Assembly: GCA_902798615.1 (NCBI GenBank)
Contig: CADBXL010000021.1
Coordinates: 1 to 62,400 of the forward strand
Direction: 5' to 3'
DNA: 62,400 nt
From: an uncultured Bacteroidales bacterium
GTDB lineage: Bacteria > Bacteroidota > Bacteroidia > Bacteroidales > Bacteroidaceae
Positions 31,646-41,553 of the stretch are shown piece after piece. How positions within the stretch are numbered: the first letter of the stretch is position 1; the number at the start of each line of letters is the position of its first letter. The notes under the pieces are model-generated. The model made no database searches and was not told the origin of the DNA. It was given only the letters and a program-made list of their open reading frames with translations. The position numbers and the translations under genes are program-made.

Positions 31646-34600
31646 TTACTTTACCCATACTTTTCGGCCATTTATAATGTTGAGGCCCTTCTGAGGCTTT
31701 GAGAGTCGAATGCCATTGAGGTTGTAAATGGCCATATTAGAGTCATTAAACATGAAATCCGTAATAGCATCGTTTATGCCTGTTACGTCATCCTCGAAGC
31801 GGAAAGTGAGAGCCTTGGCAGGATTCGCGGAATCTTTGATGACATACGCCTTGTGAGCTTCAAGCGGATGTGTGGACCACTCGTAGAATCCTAATCCATT
31901 ACTTCCGAATGAAAGGATATAGCTGTTTGCTACAGCTGTGGCTATTACGATATCAGAACCTATAAGCTCATTGTCGGTATTATCAATCGTGAGTTCTGAT
32001 TCGCTTGTGGTAAGAGGAATCTGTTTTGTTTTGATCTGATACAGATCTCCAGGAATAGGAACTCCTGCCTCTTCGTTAGGCATCATTCTGAGAATAACAG
32101 GCACATTTTTCGGAATTATATCATTATCGTCATCATCCTTTGCCTCTATTGCCGTTAGTACAAGGTTATTGCCTTCAATCTTGCCTTTGTATGCCTTTAC
32201 ACCAGTAGGAAGGATATGGGCTATTTGCGAGTCGTAGAATGTTCTGAAATAGTTGCCTGTCAATTGTGTTTCTGCCGAATAGGCATCAATATCAACCACT
32301 ATTGTATTCCAATGGGCATAGATGGTTTGGTCGCCGTCTATACTATATATATCAGAAGTCAAAACCTCTGTATCTGTTTCTGAACCGCCATTCGGGGTAG
32401 TGTACCATCCTTTGAACGCAAATCCATAGCGGGTAGGAGTTGGCAGAGTTCCATAAGCAGCATCGTAGGTTACGGATTGTGTTGATGGGCTGAGGGCATC
32501 ACCATTCTGTACATCGAAGTTCAAGGTATATGTATTCGCTGTCCAGTTGGCATATAGAGTGCTTGGGTTAGTGGTGATATTCCAATAACTTACGCTAACC
32601 ATATTCTCATCATAATATTGTGTGCCGCCTCCGTTTGGCGAAGTATAATATCCGGCGAATGTGTATCCTGTTCTTGAAGGTGCTGTTGCTGATGGCATAG
32701 CACTATCATAAGTGCCAGTTACATAGGCTGTTCCGCCAGAACCGCCTTGCTTGTCAAGATTTATGGTACATTTATTTGCCTCCCACTTAGCGTATAGAGT
32801 GCTTGGGTTTGTGTCAATATCCCAATTATGCGCACTATTCATATCCTCAGCATAATATTGCGTACCACCTCCGTTTTGTTCTGAATAATATCCTTTGAAT
32901 GTGTATCCTGTCCTTGAAGGTGCTGTTGCTGATGGCATAGCACTATCAAAGGTGGCAGTTACAGAAGATGTTCCACCTGTAACACCTTGCTTATCAAGAT
33001 TTACGGTATATTGTTTTACAGTCCACTTTGCATAGAGAGTGCTTGGGTTAGTGGTGATATTCCAATTATGAGTACTACTCATATCGGCATCATAGTATTG
33101 CGTACCACCTCCGTTTGGTTCTGAGTAATATCCTCCAAAGGTATAACCTGTTCTTGTTGGTGCTTCTGCTGAAGGCATAGCACTATCATAAGTGGCATTT
33201 ACAGAGGCAGTTCCACCAGAACCGTTTTGCTTGTCAAGTGTAACGGTATATGTGTTTGCCGTCCAATGTGCATGTATAGTAACGTCAGCAGCTCCCATGA
33301 TGGTCTCGCTTGATACGGCATCACCACCAATAGCCTGAGTGTACCATCCTCCAAATGTGTAGCCTGTCCTTGTTGGTGTAGGCAACTCGCCATACGCAGT
33401 ATTATAGGTAACCTCCTTATGGTCAGTAGAAAGAGCGTTGCCACCATTCACATCGTAGGTTAATGTATAGTCGTTGATAGTCCAATGAGCGTATAGAATA
33501 AGGTCTGCGCTAATTGAACTTAAAGCTTCAGATACAGGTGTCCCACCTTCCATTTCTGTGTACCAGCCTTGGAATGTGTAGCCTTCGCGAGTTGTTGTAG
33601 GCAAGCTAAGCCCATTATTAGTTCCGTCGCTATATCTTTTCACTTGCGTATCACTACATGCTGTAGAAGTACCACCATTTGATATGAAATAAACATTGTA
33701 AATGTTGTATAATATATCACCTGGCACATAATCTATACCATCTTCACCTTCCTTATAAACGGCACGACCTCTGTTCGTTGGACGAGGACATTCATCTACG
33801 CCAATTGTCTGAGTCCAAGATGTAGAACCATTAGTTTTATCATTCATAGTATAGCATAGCCCACCATTTTCACAGCTAGCTTGGCTTGATCTATAGTTGA
33901 CTGTTCCTTCTATTCGATTATTTGCTGTACAGGATTCAAGAACATAATATGGCTTCGGGAACGTAGACCAGACATGTGAAATATAAGTATTTCTAATGGG
34001 ATCGGGATCATTTTTCATAAAATAAGTCTTGTCTGCTATCGCTAATCCACCTATAGCATTATAACTAGGGGTGGTTGGTCTAAAGGTGTAATTAAAAGTG
34101 CCATAAGAACCGCATCTTGTGAGAAAAGCTGTCGTACTGCTCGCATCAGCATCAATTCTGCCGCATGCAGCAGCCATTGAGTATTTTGCGTAAAGTGTTA
34201 CATTCTTGACTATTACGTTTTTTATTGTGGCATTTTTTGCATAGCCAATAAGTCCTGCTTGGTCATAGTCGTCATTGTCTGCCATTGTGAGATTTGACAC
34301 TATATATCCATTGCCGTTAAATATTCCTTGGAATGGCATAGAGTATGTTCCAATAGGAGTCCATGTCTTTCCGCTCATGTCAATATCTGTTGCAAGTATG
34401 CCCTTTATTGATGTAGAGCCACTATTTACCATTGTTGCAAAGTCGAGCAAATCGTCGGCTGTGGCTATAACATAAATGTCATTGAAGGTTGGATCCCATT
34501 GTGCGTAAAGAGTAATTTCAGAATACTCTTCGGTAGCAAATATCACATCTCCCGGTTGGTAGCCTCTTCCTGTACCATCGGCTTTCGTATTCCATTCCAA

Positions 34601-36574
34601 AAACTGGTTTTGTTTATGGGATGTCGCATCGCGTTTTGTGAATATATTGTCTCTTACATTATCGGCTAATCTGACCAACTGTGGTTCCATTGTTCCATAA
34701 CCACCATTGCTGTCATAGTTTACTTTTATGGTTTTATCTGTATGACAATCAGCCCAATAGGCATAAAGTGTATTGATGAGACCTGTATCATCGTCCCATA
34801 CTCTTTTGCTGCTCATATCGGGGTAATAGTATTGTGTACCAGCTCCGTTTTCCGCTGTGAAATATCCCATAAAGGTATAGTTCGCTTTTGTTGGCGCTGT
34901 TGCCGATGGCATGGCACTATCATAAGTGGCAGAGACTGATGTTGTTCCGCCTGTACCGCCATTAGCGTCAAGTGTTACGGTATATGAATTTGCCGTCCAA
35001 TGAGCATAGAGCGTCGTTGTATTATTTGCCTTGTCCCATATGTGGGCACTACTCATATCTGCGTTATAGTATTTTGTGCCCTCTCCGTTTGCCTCTGTGA
35101 AATACCCATGAAATGTATAGCCAGTTCTTGTTGGTGCTGTTGCTGATGGCATAGCACTATCGTAAGTGGCGGTAACAGATGATGTTCCGCCAGTACCACT
35201 TTGATTGTCTAATGTTACGGTGTATGTGTTTGGAATCCAATCTGCCTCTAAAGTAATATTGTCTGGAGCGTTCAAAGACACATTTAGAGAACTGTTTGTA
35301 CTACTTGCAATTGTTGTAATTGGATAGACAAACGTTCCACTCGCATCATATACTTGGGTTGATGTGCCTTTTATCTTATATCCGTTGAAGGTATATCCAG
35401 TTCTTGTTTTTTCAGCAGTTGTCAAGTCCATGTCTTCTATTACAGTACCATAGTAAATGGCTCTGAGAGGTGATGACTCTCCGTCTATCGTAAATGTTGT
35501 TGCGATAGCAGAAGGCATTTGGGCGTTGGTCGTAATCTCTGACTTATGTGTGGGGTCGTAAGCATTTGATTCCAAAGCTGGCTGGTTTGATGTTGTATTT
35601 TGTATATAGAGATTTCCATTGTCTCCTGTTTTGGTGTTGTCGTATGATTGTGCCTGATTGTCATCTTGTGTTGGATTGCTTGATTGTTTTCTGATGTTTC
35701 CACCATCACCTCCATTTCCTCCATATCCACCATATCCACCACCTCCGATTTGATAAGGCACAGATCCAGAGAAACCACCGTTGCCACCTCTACCGCCAAA
35801 ATAGTATAGGGTAGTTCCTGTATCAGAGGCTCCGTTTTGACCATTTGTGCCATGTAATGCCTTTGGTGTGTATTCGTGTGTAATAACTGTAACGTTTCCT
35901 ATTATATAGACATTGCCCATATCATATCCTGCTATGCCTGTTATGACTCCGCTGTCTCCGGGACCGCCATTACCTTCGCCAAGAACACCATATTTATTCT
36001 CTCCTGCTTTTCCGCCTTTACCGCCATTGCCACCACTACCTCCATAACCGCCAATTGCAGCGGCTGCACCACCGCCACCACCGCCACCGCTACCGCCAGC
36101 TCCTCCATAATTGTTCACTCCACTTTGGCCTGCTTGTCCATTGCCGCCAGAACCTCCTGCACCTGCATCACCACCTTGTACGTCAAGTGTTCCTTCGCCA
36201 GTAATTATAAGAGTCGCACCATTGGGTACGCTGATGGCTGGTTTAGCTCCTGTACCACCTGTTCCTCCATTTTGAGGACCACTACTTGTTGGGGCAAGTC
36301 CTGATCCTCCAGATGTACCTGATGATCCTTTGATTTTGAGTGTAATGCCTGCAGGGATATAGATAGTTACAGGACCACCAGTAGTAGGTACTACAAGTGT
36401 TCCGTTGATTGTTACGGTATCTCCAGATGTAGGGGTGACTGTATATATTGTTCCACCAGCAAGAACTATGTTTCCAGAGCCATTAAGGGTGGTAGGAAGT
36501 GCCGTTTGTCCCCACGCTTCCGCAACTCCTATGATAAGAGTGAATATGATGAGTATGATATTTTTCATTTTCAT
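31646..36574 (-). CDS. Large secreted surface protein with Listeria-Bacteroides (InlB B-type) repeats
   Basis: A 1642-residue protein with a signal peptide (MKMKNIILIIFTLIIGVAEAWGQ). Residues about 25-330 are a Gly/Ser/Ala-rich region (GGSGGGGGGG type) with an N-terminal beta-helix-like start (GNIVLAGGTIYTV). About ten Listeria-Bacteroides repeats of roughly 75-80 residues follow, each with the pattern YTVTLD, GG, TYDSAMPSATAPTRTGYTF.GY and LYA.W at the end. A middle insert has a GLUG-like unit (ILATDIDMSGKTWTPIGT). Such repeats are known from internalin B and from many Bacteroidetes surface proteins. The C-terminus (IYNLNGIRLSKPQKGLNIINGRKVWVK-like ending, about 27 residues) resembles the short type IX secretion-type tail of Prevotella proteins. 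Likely an adhesin. An ORF start at 36583 (TTG) is less likely than ATG at 36574. Confidence 0.87.
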   Translation of the reverse strand: MKMKNIILIIFTLIIGVAEAWGQTALPTTLNGSGNIVLAGGTIYTVTPTSGDTVTINGTLVVPTTGGPVTIYIPAGITLKIKGSSGTSGGSGLAPTSSGPQNGGTGGTGAKPAISVPNGATLIITGEGTLDVQGGDAGAGGSGGNGQAGQSGVNNYGGAGGSGGGGGGGAAAAIGGYGGSGGNGGKGGKAGENKYGVLGEGNGGPGDSGVITGIAGYDMGNVYIIGNVTVITHEYTPKALHGTNGQNGASDTGTTLYYFGGRGGNGGFSGSVPYQIGGGGYGGYGGNGGDGGNIRKQSSNPTQDDNQAQSYDNTKTGDNGNLYIQNTTSNQPALESNAYDPTHKSEITTNAQMPSAIATTFTIDGESSPLRAIYYGTVIEDMDLTTAEKTRTGYTFNGYKIKGTSTQVYDASGTFVYPITTIASSTNSSLNVSLNAPDNITLEADWIPNTYTVTLDNQSGTGGTSSVTATYDSAMPSATAPTRTGYTFHGYFTEANGEGTKYYNADMSSAHIWDKANNTTTLYAHWTANSYTVTLDANGGTGGTTSVSATYDSAMPSATAPTKANYTFMGYFTAENGAGTQYYYPDMSSKRVWDDDTGLINTLYAYWADCHTDKTIKVNYDSNGGYGTMEPQLVRLADNVRDNIFTKRDATSHKQNQFLEWNTKADGTGRGYQPGDVIFATEEYSEITLYAQWDPTFNDIYVIATADDLLDFATMVNSGSTSIKGILATDIDMSGKTWTPIGTYSMPFQGIFNGNGYIVSNLTMADNDDYDQAGLIGYAKNATIKNVIVKNVTLYAKYSMAAACGRIDADASSTTAFLTRCGSYGTFNYTFRPTTPSYNAIGGLAIADKTYFMKNDPDPIRNTYISHVWSTFPKPYYVLESCTANNRIEGTVNYRSSQASCENGGLCYTMNDKTNGSTSWTQTIGVDECPRPTNRGRAVYKEGEDGIDYVPGDILYNIYNVYFISNGGTSTACSDTQVKRYSDGTNNGLSLPTTTREGYTFQGWYTEMEGGTPVSEALSSISADLILYAHWTINDYTLTYDVNGGNALSTDHKEVTYNTAYGELPTPTRTGYTFGGWYTQAIGGDAVSSETIMGAADVTIHAHWTANTYTVTLDKQNGSGGTASVNATYDSAMPSAEAPTRTGYTFGGYYSEPNGGGTQYYDADMSSTHNWNITTNPSTLYAKWTVKQYTVNLDKQGVTGGTSSVTATFDSAMPSATAPSRTGYTFKGYYSEQNGGGTQYYAEDMNSAHNWDIDTNPSTLYAKWEANKCTINLDKQGGSGGTAYVTGTYDSAMPSATAPSRTGYTFAGYYTSPNGGGTQYYDENMVSVSYWNITTNPSTLYANWTANTYTLNFDVQNGDALSPSTQSVTYDAAYGTLPTPTRYGFAFKGWYTTPNGGSETDTEVLTSDIYSIDGDQTIYAHWNTIVVDIDAYSAETQLTGNYFRTFYDSQIAHILPTGVKAYKGKIEGNNLVLTAIEAKDDDDNDIIPKNVPVILRMMPNEEAGVPIPGDLYQIKTKQIPLTTSESELTIDNTDNELIGSDIVIATAVANSYILSFGSNGLGFYEWSTHPLEAHKAYVIKDSANPAKALTFRFEDDVTGINDAITDFMFNDSNMAIYNLNGIRLSKPQKGLNIINGRKVWVK

Positions 36575-36661
36575 AGAATTCAATTACTTGTAAGGTTATT
36601 ATTTCTAGAGAAATAAGCAACGATGTCATCACTTGGGATTTTAGCTGTGACAACATATTTG

Positions 36662-36694
36662 CAAAGATAAGCATTTCCTTTGAAAATATGCAAA
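36662..36694 (-). promoter_or_regulatory. Promoter of the InlB-repeat protein gene
   Basis: Minus strand: TTTG (36694-36691), 21 bp, TATCTTTG (36669-36662). It leaves a leader of about 80 nt before the ATG at 36574. Confidence 0.7.
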
Positions 36695-36767
36695 TAAAAA
36701 GTGAAAAAGTTTGATTTTACCTCACTTTTTTAACAATTCACGTTCCTTTTGAAAGGAAATTGTTATT

Positions 36768-36815
36768 GGGAAAGTAAATTAACTGGTAAATTAAATTCAG
36801 TAAATTTTATTTTGG
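36768..36815. repeat. Iterated word GTAAATT
   Basis: Three copies of (A/G)GTAAATT with ACT or CA spacers in the 830-bp gap between the surface gene and the fimbrillin operon. Same word as 435-547. The rest of 36575-37404 holds two promoters, the element at 37046, AT-rich sequence, and no gene I can support. Confidence 0.6.
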
Positions 36816-37045
36816 AACACAGATAACACGGATCTTACAGATAAAAAGTTTCCTTAAGCAGGGGAGTTTGGAGAGAGTGAAATTCGTTCGGTTTGTATGC
36901 TGATTGTGATATTTGTGTAAATATCAATTGATGTCATGTTGCGATGATGGATAAAAGAATGTATATGATACTTGTGTGTGAATATAAATGAAAGGTATTG
37001 CCGTCGGATATTTCCCGAATGTCTTTCGATGAAACTCTTAGGTTT

Positions 37046-37122
37046 CTCCATCGATTCTCCATCGATACTCCATCGAAACGATGGACTTGCTATGGAGTTG
37101 ATATGGAGTAACGATGGAGTAT
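37046..37122. repeat. Iterated-word palindrome (word CTCCATCGAT)
   Basis: TCTCCATCGAT/ACTCCATCGA occurs three times, then its complement (ATGGAGTT, ATGGAGTAACG, GATGGAGTAT) three times; the halves can pair over about 35 bp. Confidence 0.75.
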
Positions 37123-37308
37123 CTTCGGTGGAATAGCGAAGAATTAGCCTCGGTGAATGTGGGAAATGACGATAGATTAACGTTTGCGCTTTTTGCGTAA
37201 ACTTGCATTATTAACTTTAGATATATGGCTTTTTTACAAAGATTTTTATGCAAAAAGGGGCGTGAATTGTTAAAATTGACATTTTCCGTTCTTTTTTCCG
37301 AGTTTTTC

Positions 37309-37339
37309 TTTGAAGTTTCGGAAAAAATCAGTATCTTTA
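37309..37339 (+). promoter_or_regulatory. Promoter of the fimbrillin-giant protein operon
   Basis: TTTG (37309-37312), 19 bp, TATCTTTA (37332-37339), one mismatch at the last base. The first gene begins about 65 bp later. No inverted repeats flank it closely, so I see no invertible switch. Confidence 0.6.
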
Positions 37340-37404
37340 CACTCAGTTTCCGCAATTTATCTCTTTAGAGATAGCTTACACTTACACTAAAACCGAATAA
37401 TATA

Positions 37405-39027
37405 ATGCTGAAGATCATAAAAAACATATATATCGCAATGCTGATCCTATTCGTTGTGGGTGCTTGTTCTCACGATGAATTCGTTGAGGCGCCGCAGACG
37501 CAGGACGAAATTGTCTTTGCCGCTACGTCGGGCAAAGTAACCCGTGCCGATATTTCCCCACTTGCAAATTATATTGACAACTTCCGTATTTATGGTACAG
37601 ATACCAAGGGGGGAAGAAGCGAACTTGTGTTCAACAACTATGTGCTCTGGTATGATGAGAATGTTTCGCAAAGCAACACGAGTTTTTGGGAGTATGTGGG
37701 CTATGATCCTGTTGACAATAAGCTTCAAACCATAAAGTACTGGGATTTCTCTGCCTTCCCTTACACTTTCTGGGCAATAGCTGGAGCCGACAAAGGCAGT
37801 TTCACCCAAAAGGATGAGTTGGGCAGAATATCCTCTTTCGAGACATACATGTCAGAATCGGCTGCTGATTTCCCGATACTTTTCTATACAAAGCCAACAG
37901 TAATAGAGAAACATCAATACACAGATCCTGTCACCTTCCAGTTTTTAGGAGCGCATAGTCGTGTTCGCTTTGCATTCTATGAGACTGTGCCTGGATATGC
38001 TGTGAAGGATGTGAAGTTCCATATCGGCTCTGGAAGTACTCAATATACGGAGTGTACGGTAAACGGAAAATTCAATATGTCAGGAACCCTTACTCTTGGT
38101 TATGACTATTCAGATTCTGATAATCCGAATGTGAATGTAGGCTTGACAGATGCTGTTCAGGCAGTTTCCCATACCTTTGGCAACCTGAACTATACCACGG
38201 CGGCAAGTGGATGGCTGGCTCAGAATAGCGGTAGTAACTATCTTGGAGTTCTTACTTCTGCCCCTACATACGCCGGTGATGCTTCTGCTCCTGGCTACTA
38301 TACCTGTGTGTTGCCATTCCAGGACAACGATACCCCGATATCCATATCTGTTGACTATACTCTCGTTTCGCTTGACAAGTCAGGACAGGAGATAAACGTG
38401 ACAGATGCCACAGCGGTAGTACCTATACAGTTCTGCCAATGGAAGCCTAACTATTCATATACATATCTCTTCAAGATAACAGACAGCGAGTTGTCGCCAA
38501 TCACCTTTGTGGCTTTTGGAGAGACAGACAACATAACGGATAATGAGCAGGGAACAATAACTACTGTGGATTCTGAGTATAGCATCACAACCCATCAGAA
38601 GGGCGATACTGATGAATACGGCATAACATACGAGTCTTCACCATACATAGCAGGAAGACCAATAGAGGTTTCTGCCGTTAAGATTGAAGGCCTGGAAAAC
38701 GTGGTTCTCGTATCTGAGAGCGCGGAAGCAAGTGATTTCCTGCGCATCTATCATCAGAAAACGGCTAATGAGTGGGTGGCTGAGGCTGACACGTCAGAGC
38801 CTGTAACGAGTATTTCCTATAATGCAGGAATAGCAACATTCGAGCCGTCGATGACAGGTACCTACCGCATAGAATTATGGCATAAGGCAGAAGGCGAGGA
38901 GCCGGAAAGGAAGGCTGTGAAGATAGTTGCCATAGGAGCCGTACTTCATGGTACTGGCCATACGGGCACAGACCTTGGAAATGGCGGATCAGAAGACGTT
39001 GAACTTAAAGAAAACAGCACACCATGA
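37405..39027 (+). CDS. Fimbrillin-family lipoprotein 1
   Basis: A 540-residue lipoprotein: signal peptide ending VGAC with Cys21. After the anchor comes KVTRAD (Thr46-Arg47), the position where fimbrillins of the Mfa/FimA superfamily are typically cut by a trypsin-like protease, then the fimbrillin fold with FRIYGTDTKGGRSELVFN, VTFQFLGAHSRVRFAFYE and the WKPNYSYTYLFKITDSE segment near residue 350, the usual C-terminal strand of the pilin domain. A second region with an Ig-like pattern (IAGRPIEVSAVKIEG ... YRIELWHKAEGEE) extends the C-terminus, so it might be a cap or accessory subunit. It overlaps the next gene by 4 nt and is the first in the operon. Confidence 0.85.
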   Translation: MLKIIKNIYIAMLILFVVGACSHDEFVEAPQTQDEIVFAATSGKVTRADISPLANYIDNFRIYGTDTKGGRSELVFNNYVLWYDENVSQSNTSFWEYVGYDPVDNKLQTIKYWDFSAFPYTFWAIAGADKGSFTQKDELGRISSFETYMSESAADFPILFYTKPTVIEKHQYTDPVTFQFLGAHSRVRFAFYETVPGYAVKDVKFHIGSGSTQYTECTVNGKFNMSGTLTLGYDYSDSDNPNVNVGLTDAVQAVSHTFGNLNYTTAASGWLAQNSGSNYLGVLTSAPTYAGDASAPGYYTCVLPFQDNDTPISISVDYTLVSLDKSGQEINVTDATAVVPIQFCQWKPNYSYTYLFKITDSELSPITFVAFGETDNITDNEQGTITTVDSEYSITTHQKGDTDEYGITYESSPYIAGRPIEVSAVKIEGLENVVLVSESAEASDFLRIYHQKTANEWVAEADTSEPVTSISYNAGIATFEPSMTGTYRIELWHKAEGEEPERKAVKIVAIGAVLHGTGHTGTDLGNGGSEDVELKENSTP

Positions 39028-40085
39028 AAAAGCTCAATACTATAATATACCTCTCGGCTATCGTACTCACGATGGCTTGTACCTCTTCCAACGATATTGA
39101 TGAAATCGCGGAAGAGGCAGACGCTTTGTATGTGGAAACATCGGCGATGCTTGGCGACGCTAATGTTCAGGCAAAGGTAACACGTGCCCATTGGAATGAC
39201 GACAATCAGTTCGCTTGGGATAATAGTTCAAACGAGATGGTTGTCGTAGTGAAGGAAACAGCTACCGGAAATATCATACCTTGGGGCACTAATAAGAGCA
39301 GTAGTGCCAGGGTAAAGAATGTTACCGGTTTAGAAGATGTTGTGAGTGTTGCTTCCATAACCTCCAACTCCGGAATATTGAAAAATGAGATACAGAAGAT
39401 AACTATAGGACAGTCACCTGTATATTTCCTGTCTCCTATTCTTCCAGATGCAAATGGCAGTTCTGTAGATGCAGACGGAATAGTGACTCTTGCTCTTCCT
39501 AACGACTTTGTTCATGATGGAACACCAAGTCTGGCAGATTTCAAGAAATACACATACATCAAGGCAGAGTCAACAGTCACAGAGATAGGCAGAGCCCAGA
39601 TACAGACTGCCCCTGCTCACTTTACCGGTCTCCCTGCCGTAATCCGTTTTGCTGTGACAAATGATAGGGGAGATAAAGTAAAGGTTACAAGCATATCCGT
39701 AAATGTAGCAGGGAATGTTACGGGCGGTTTCCCTAAGACCGTAACATGGACTCCTGGCGAGTCAAGTAATCCGAGCCTTGCAATATCTACAATATTGTAT
39801 AAGACCTTGCAGGCAAGTATGGGATCTGCGGGATATGGATTGTCGGCAAAGGGAACAGAAGGTTTTTCTGCCAACTTCTACGCATTCACATTTCCTGCAT
39901 CATTCGCAGGAGCAACATTGACTCTGAATGGCAAGGACAGTTCGAATCATACATTCTCTTACAGTTGCGATATTCCGGCAAAGGTCTTTGAAAGCGGTAA
40001 GATCTACACATGGAATATCACTTTGGCGGATGATTTCATGAATCTGAGTTTCTTTGACCATGAAGAAGATATCTTCCAATGGTAG
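39024..40085 (+). CDS. Fimbrillin-like lipoprotein 2
   Basis: A 353-residue lipoprotein, signal peptide ending TMAC (Cys19). KVTRAHW (Thr53-Arg54) lies where fimbrillins have their Arg processing site. The body has alternating strands (DVVSVASITSNSGIL, YFLSPILPDANG, AVIRFAVTNDRGDKVKVTSISVNV, FYAFTFPASFAGATLTLNGKD) and ends with KIYTWNITLADDFMNLSFFDHEEDIFQW, close to the common fimbrillin end (Y.W.I.L). It starts within the stop of gene 1 (ATGA), so translation is probably coupled. Likely a pilus subunit or accessory protein. Confidence 0.8.
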   Translation: MKKLNTIIYLSAIVLTMACTSSNDIDEIAEEADALYVETSAMLGDANVQAKVTRAHWNDDNQFAWDNSSNEMVVVVKETATGNIIPWGTNKSSSARVKNVTGLEDVVSVASITSNSGILKNEIQKITIGQSPVYFLSPILPDANGSSVDADGIVTLALPNDFVHDGTPSLADFKKYTYIKAESTVTEIGRAQIQTAPAHFTGLPAVIRFAVTNDRGDKVKVTSISVNVAGNVTGGFPKTVTWTPGESSNPSLAISTILYKTLQASMGSAGYGLSAKGTEGFSANFYAFTFPASFAGATLTLNGKDSSNHTFSYSCDIPAKVFESGKIYTWNITLADDFMNLSFFDHEEDIFQW

Positions 40086-40109
40086 AGCCAAAAGGTAGAA
40101 GGGCAAAAG

Positions 40110-40187
40110 CCTTAGTCCTTAGTCTTTAGTCTTTAGACTTTAGACTTTTGACTTTAGACTTTAGACTTCTAAACTCTAAACACTAAA
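40110..40187. repeat. CTTTAGACTTTAG word array upstream of fimbrillin gene 3
   Basis: The words CTTAGTCTTTAG, CTTTAGACTTTAGACTT and CTAAACTCTAAACACTAAA are strung together for about 78 bp, finishing 6 bp before the ATG. It looks like a slippage-prone array. Confidence 0.6.
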
Positions 40188-40192
40188 TTGTT

Positions 40193-41482
40193 ATGAAAAA
40201 TGAATCACTACATAATATGAAGAGTCTTATGAGTTTCAATACCATAAGAAGAATCCTCCCTCTTGGGGGATGCGGGATTCTTTTCCTTTTCGCATTTGTT
40301 GCTTGCACCTCAGATGAGGATGGAAATTCTGATAATAGATTGCCCATCACCTTCTCTTGTTCAGAAGATGGTGTGACTCGTGCAGAGGTCAGCCTTAGTG
40401 AGTTTATCTCTGATTTCAAGGTGTATGGCATTAATGGTGATATTAGCGGTAGTGGTAATGCTGCAACATTTACGAAGAAGAATACCGTATTCCCTGACTA
40501 TCAGGTCTGGCATACGGAGAATCTGGCAAATACCACATCAACAAATACAGCAAACTGGGAGTATGTGGGAACTGTAGAGGGTGCTTACGGTTCTGAGGAG
40601 CAGACGATAAAGTACTGGGATGAAAAGCGCGACGGCCATTACTTCTGGGCTATAGGTGATTTCTCAAAGAGAGGCGGTTATGACTATACAGAGAGCACTC
40701 TTCCTGACCCTCATGTTATAGAGGTAGAGAACATCACGCAGATGGATGTGCAGGATGACAGTAAATGTCTGTATTTCACCAAGCCGAAGTACGTGCCAAA
40801 GAGTAAGTATGGTCAGCCTGTAACTCTTACCTTCCTGCGCTATTGCTCACGAATCCGTATCGGTTTCTATGAGGATATAACCCAGTCAGGTGGAGATAAG
40901 CGATATAAGGTTGTTGGCGTGGACTTCTATAGAGTGAATGATGATGGAACATTCAATACTAATGAATTGCCTACAACGAATGTCTGCCTTAGAGGTAATT
41001 TCGTAAATGAAGGTAAAGTCAGGCTTACATATACCAATGCCTCTTTCAAGGGAGGGGATAATATTGATAATGTGACAACCGAGACGGTTCCTGTAGAAAA
41101 CGGAGCTTCCAAATATATGGATTTTGGTGTACTTAATATTGCCGGAACTCAGAGTGGTGTCCTTCCAACCTCTTCTTCAGAGGCTTTGTTTACCACTAAT
41201 AATGGTTCGCAATATACTAAGGTCTTGCCATACAATAATACCGAAGGTCTCACCCTTCAATGTGATATATTGGTTCATAATCAGAACGAGTCGCAATTTA
41301 CACAGCAGAATGTATTGGCATCAATACCGGCACATTATACCAACTGGCAACCAAACCAGTCATACACATATATCTTCAAAATCGTCACTACGCCTGATGG
41401 GGCTGCAATAATTCTGGCTAATGTGGAAGTTGAGAGCTGGAAGAGCGACGGATTGATAGAGGATGAATGGCATAATTGGTAA
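40193..41482 (+). CDS. Fimbrillin-family lipoprotein 3
   Basis: A 429-residue lipoprotein with Cys38 (FVAC) and GVTRAEV (Thr62-Arg63) at the usual processing position. Pilin-type segments: DFKVYGING, WEYVGTVEG, TIKYWDEKRDGHYFWAIGDF, VTLTFLRYCSRIRIGFYED, and the C-terminal WQPNQSYTYIFKIVTTPDG. The homology to lipoprotein 1 is visible in W.YVG, IKYWD, F.A(I/L), SR(I/V)R.(F/G)FYE and W.PN.SYTY(I/L)FKI. The signal-peptide n-region is lengthened by a short palindrome (40251-40280, RILPLGGCGI). ATG at 40217 or 40229 would shorten it. Confidence 0.85.
   Translation: MKNESLHNMKSLMSFNTIRRILPLGGCGILFLFAFVACTSDEDGNSDNRLPITFSCSEDGVTRAEVSLSEFISDFKVYGINGDISGSGNAATFTKKNTVFPDYQVWHTENLANTTSTNTANWEYVGTVEGAYGSEEQTIKYWDEKRDGHYFWAIGDFSKRGGYDYTESTLPDPHVIEVENITQMDVQDDSKCLYFTKPKYVPKSKYGQPVTLTFLRYCSRIRIGFYEDITQSGGDKRYKVVGVDFYRVNDDGTFNTNELPTTNVCLRGNFVNEGKVRLTYTNASFKGGDNIDNVTTETVPVENGASKYMDFGVLNIAGTQSGVLPTSSSEALFTTNNGSQYTKVLPYNNTEGLTLQCDILVHNQNESQFTQQNVLASIPAHYTNWQPNQSYTYIFKIVTTPDGAAIILANVEVESWKSDGLIEDEWHNW
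40251..40280. repeat. Short palindrome in the signal-peptide coding region of fimbrillin 3
   Basis: GAATCCTCCC (40251-40260) and GGGATTC (40274-40280) with GGGGGAT between. Ten codons exactly. Related in shape to the GC-rich elements. Confidence 0.6.
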
Positions 41483-41515
41483 ATGAAAAGTGAAAAATAC
41501 GAGTTGGTATTAACC

Positions 41516-41547
41516 CCTGAACACTAATCACTAAACTCTAATCAATA
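41516..41547. repeat. CTAATCACTAAACTCTAA words before fimbrillin gene 4
   Basis: ACACTAATCACTAAACTCTAATC directly upstream of the gene at 41554; the same words make up 42724-42792. Confidence 0.6.
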
Positions 41548-41553
41548 TATAGA

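Noticed and set aside
36600-37400. Invertible promoter between the two surface loci
   Set aside because: Many Bacteroidetes surface operons have promoter inversions, but I found no pair of inverted repeats flanking either promoter here, only the word hairpin at 37046-37122.
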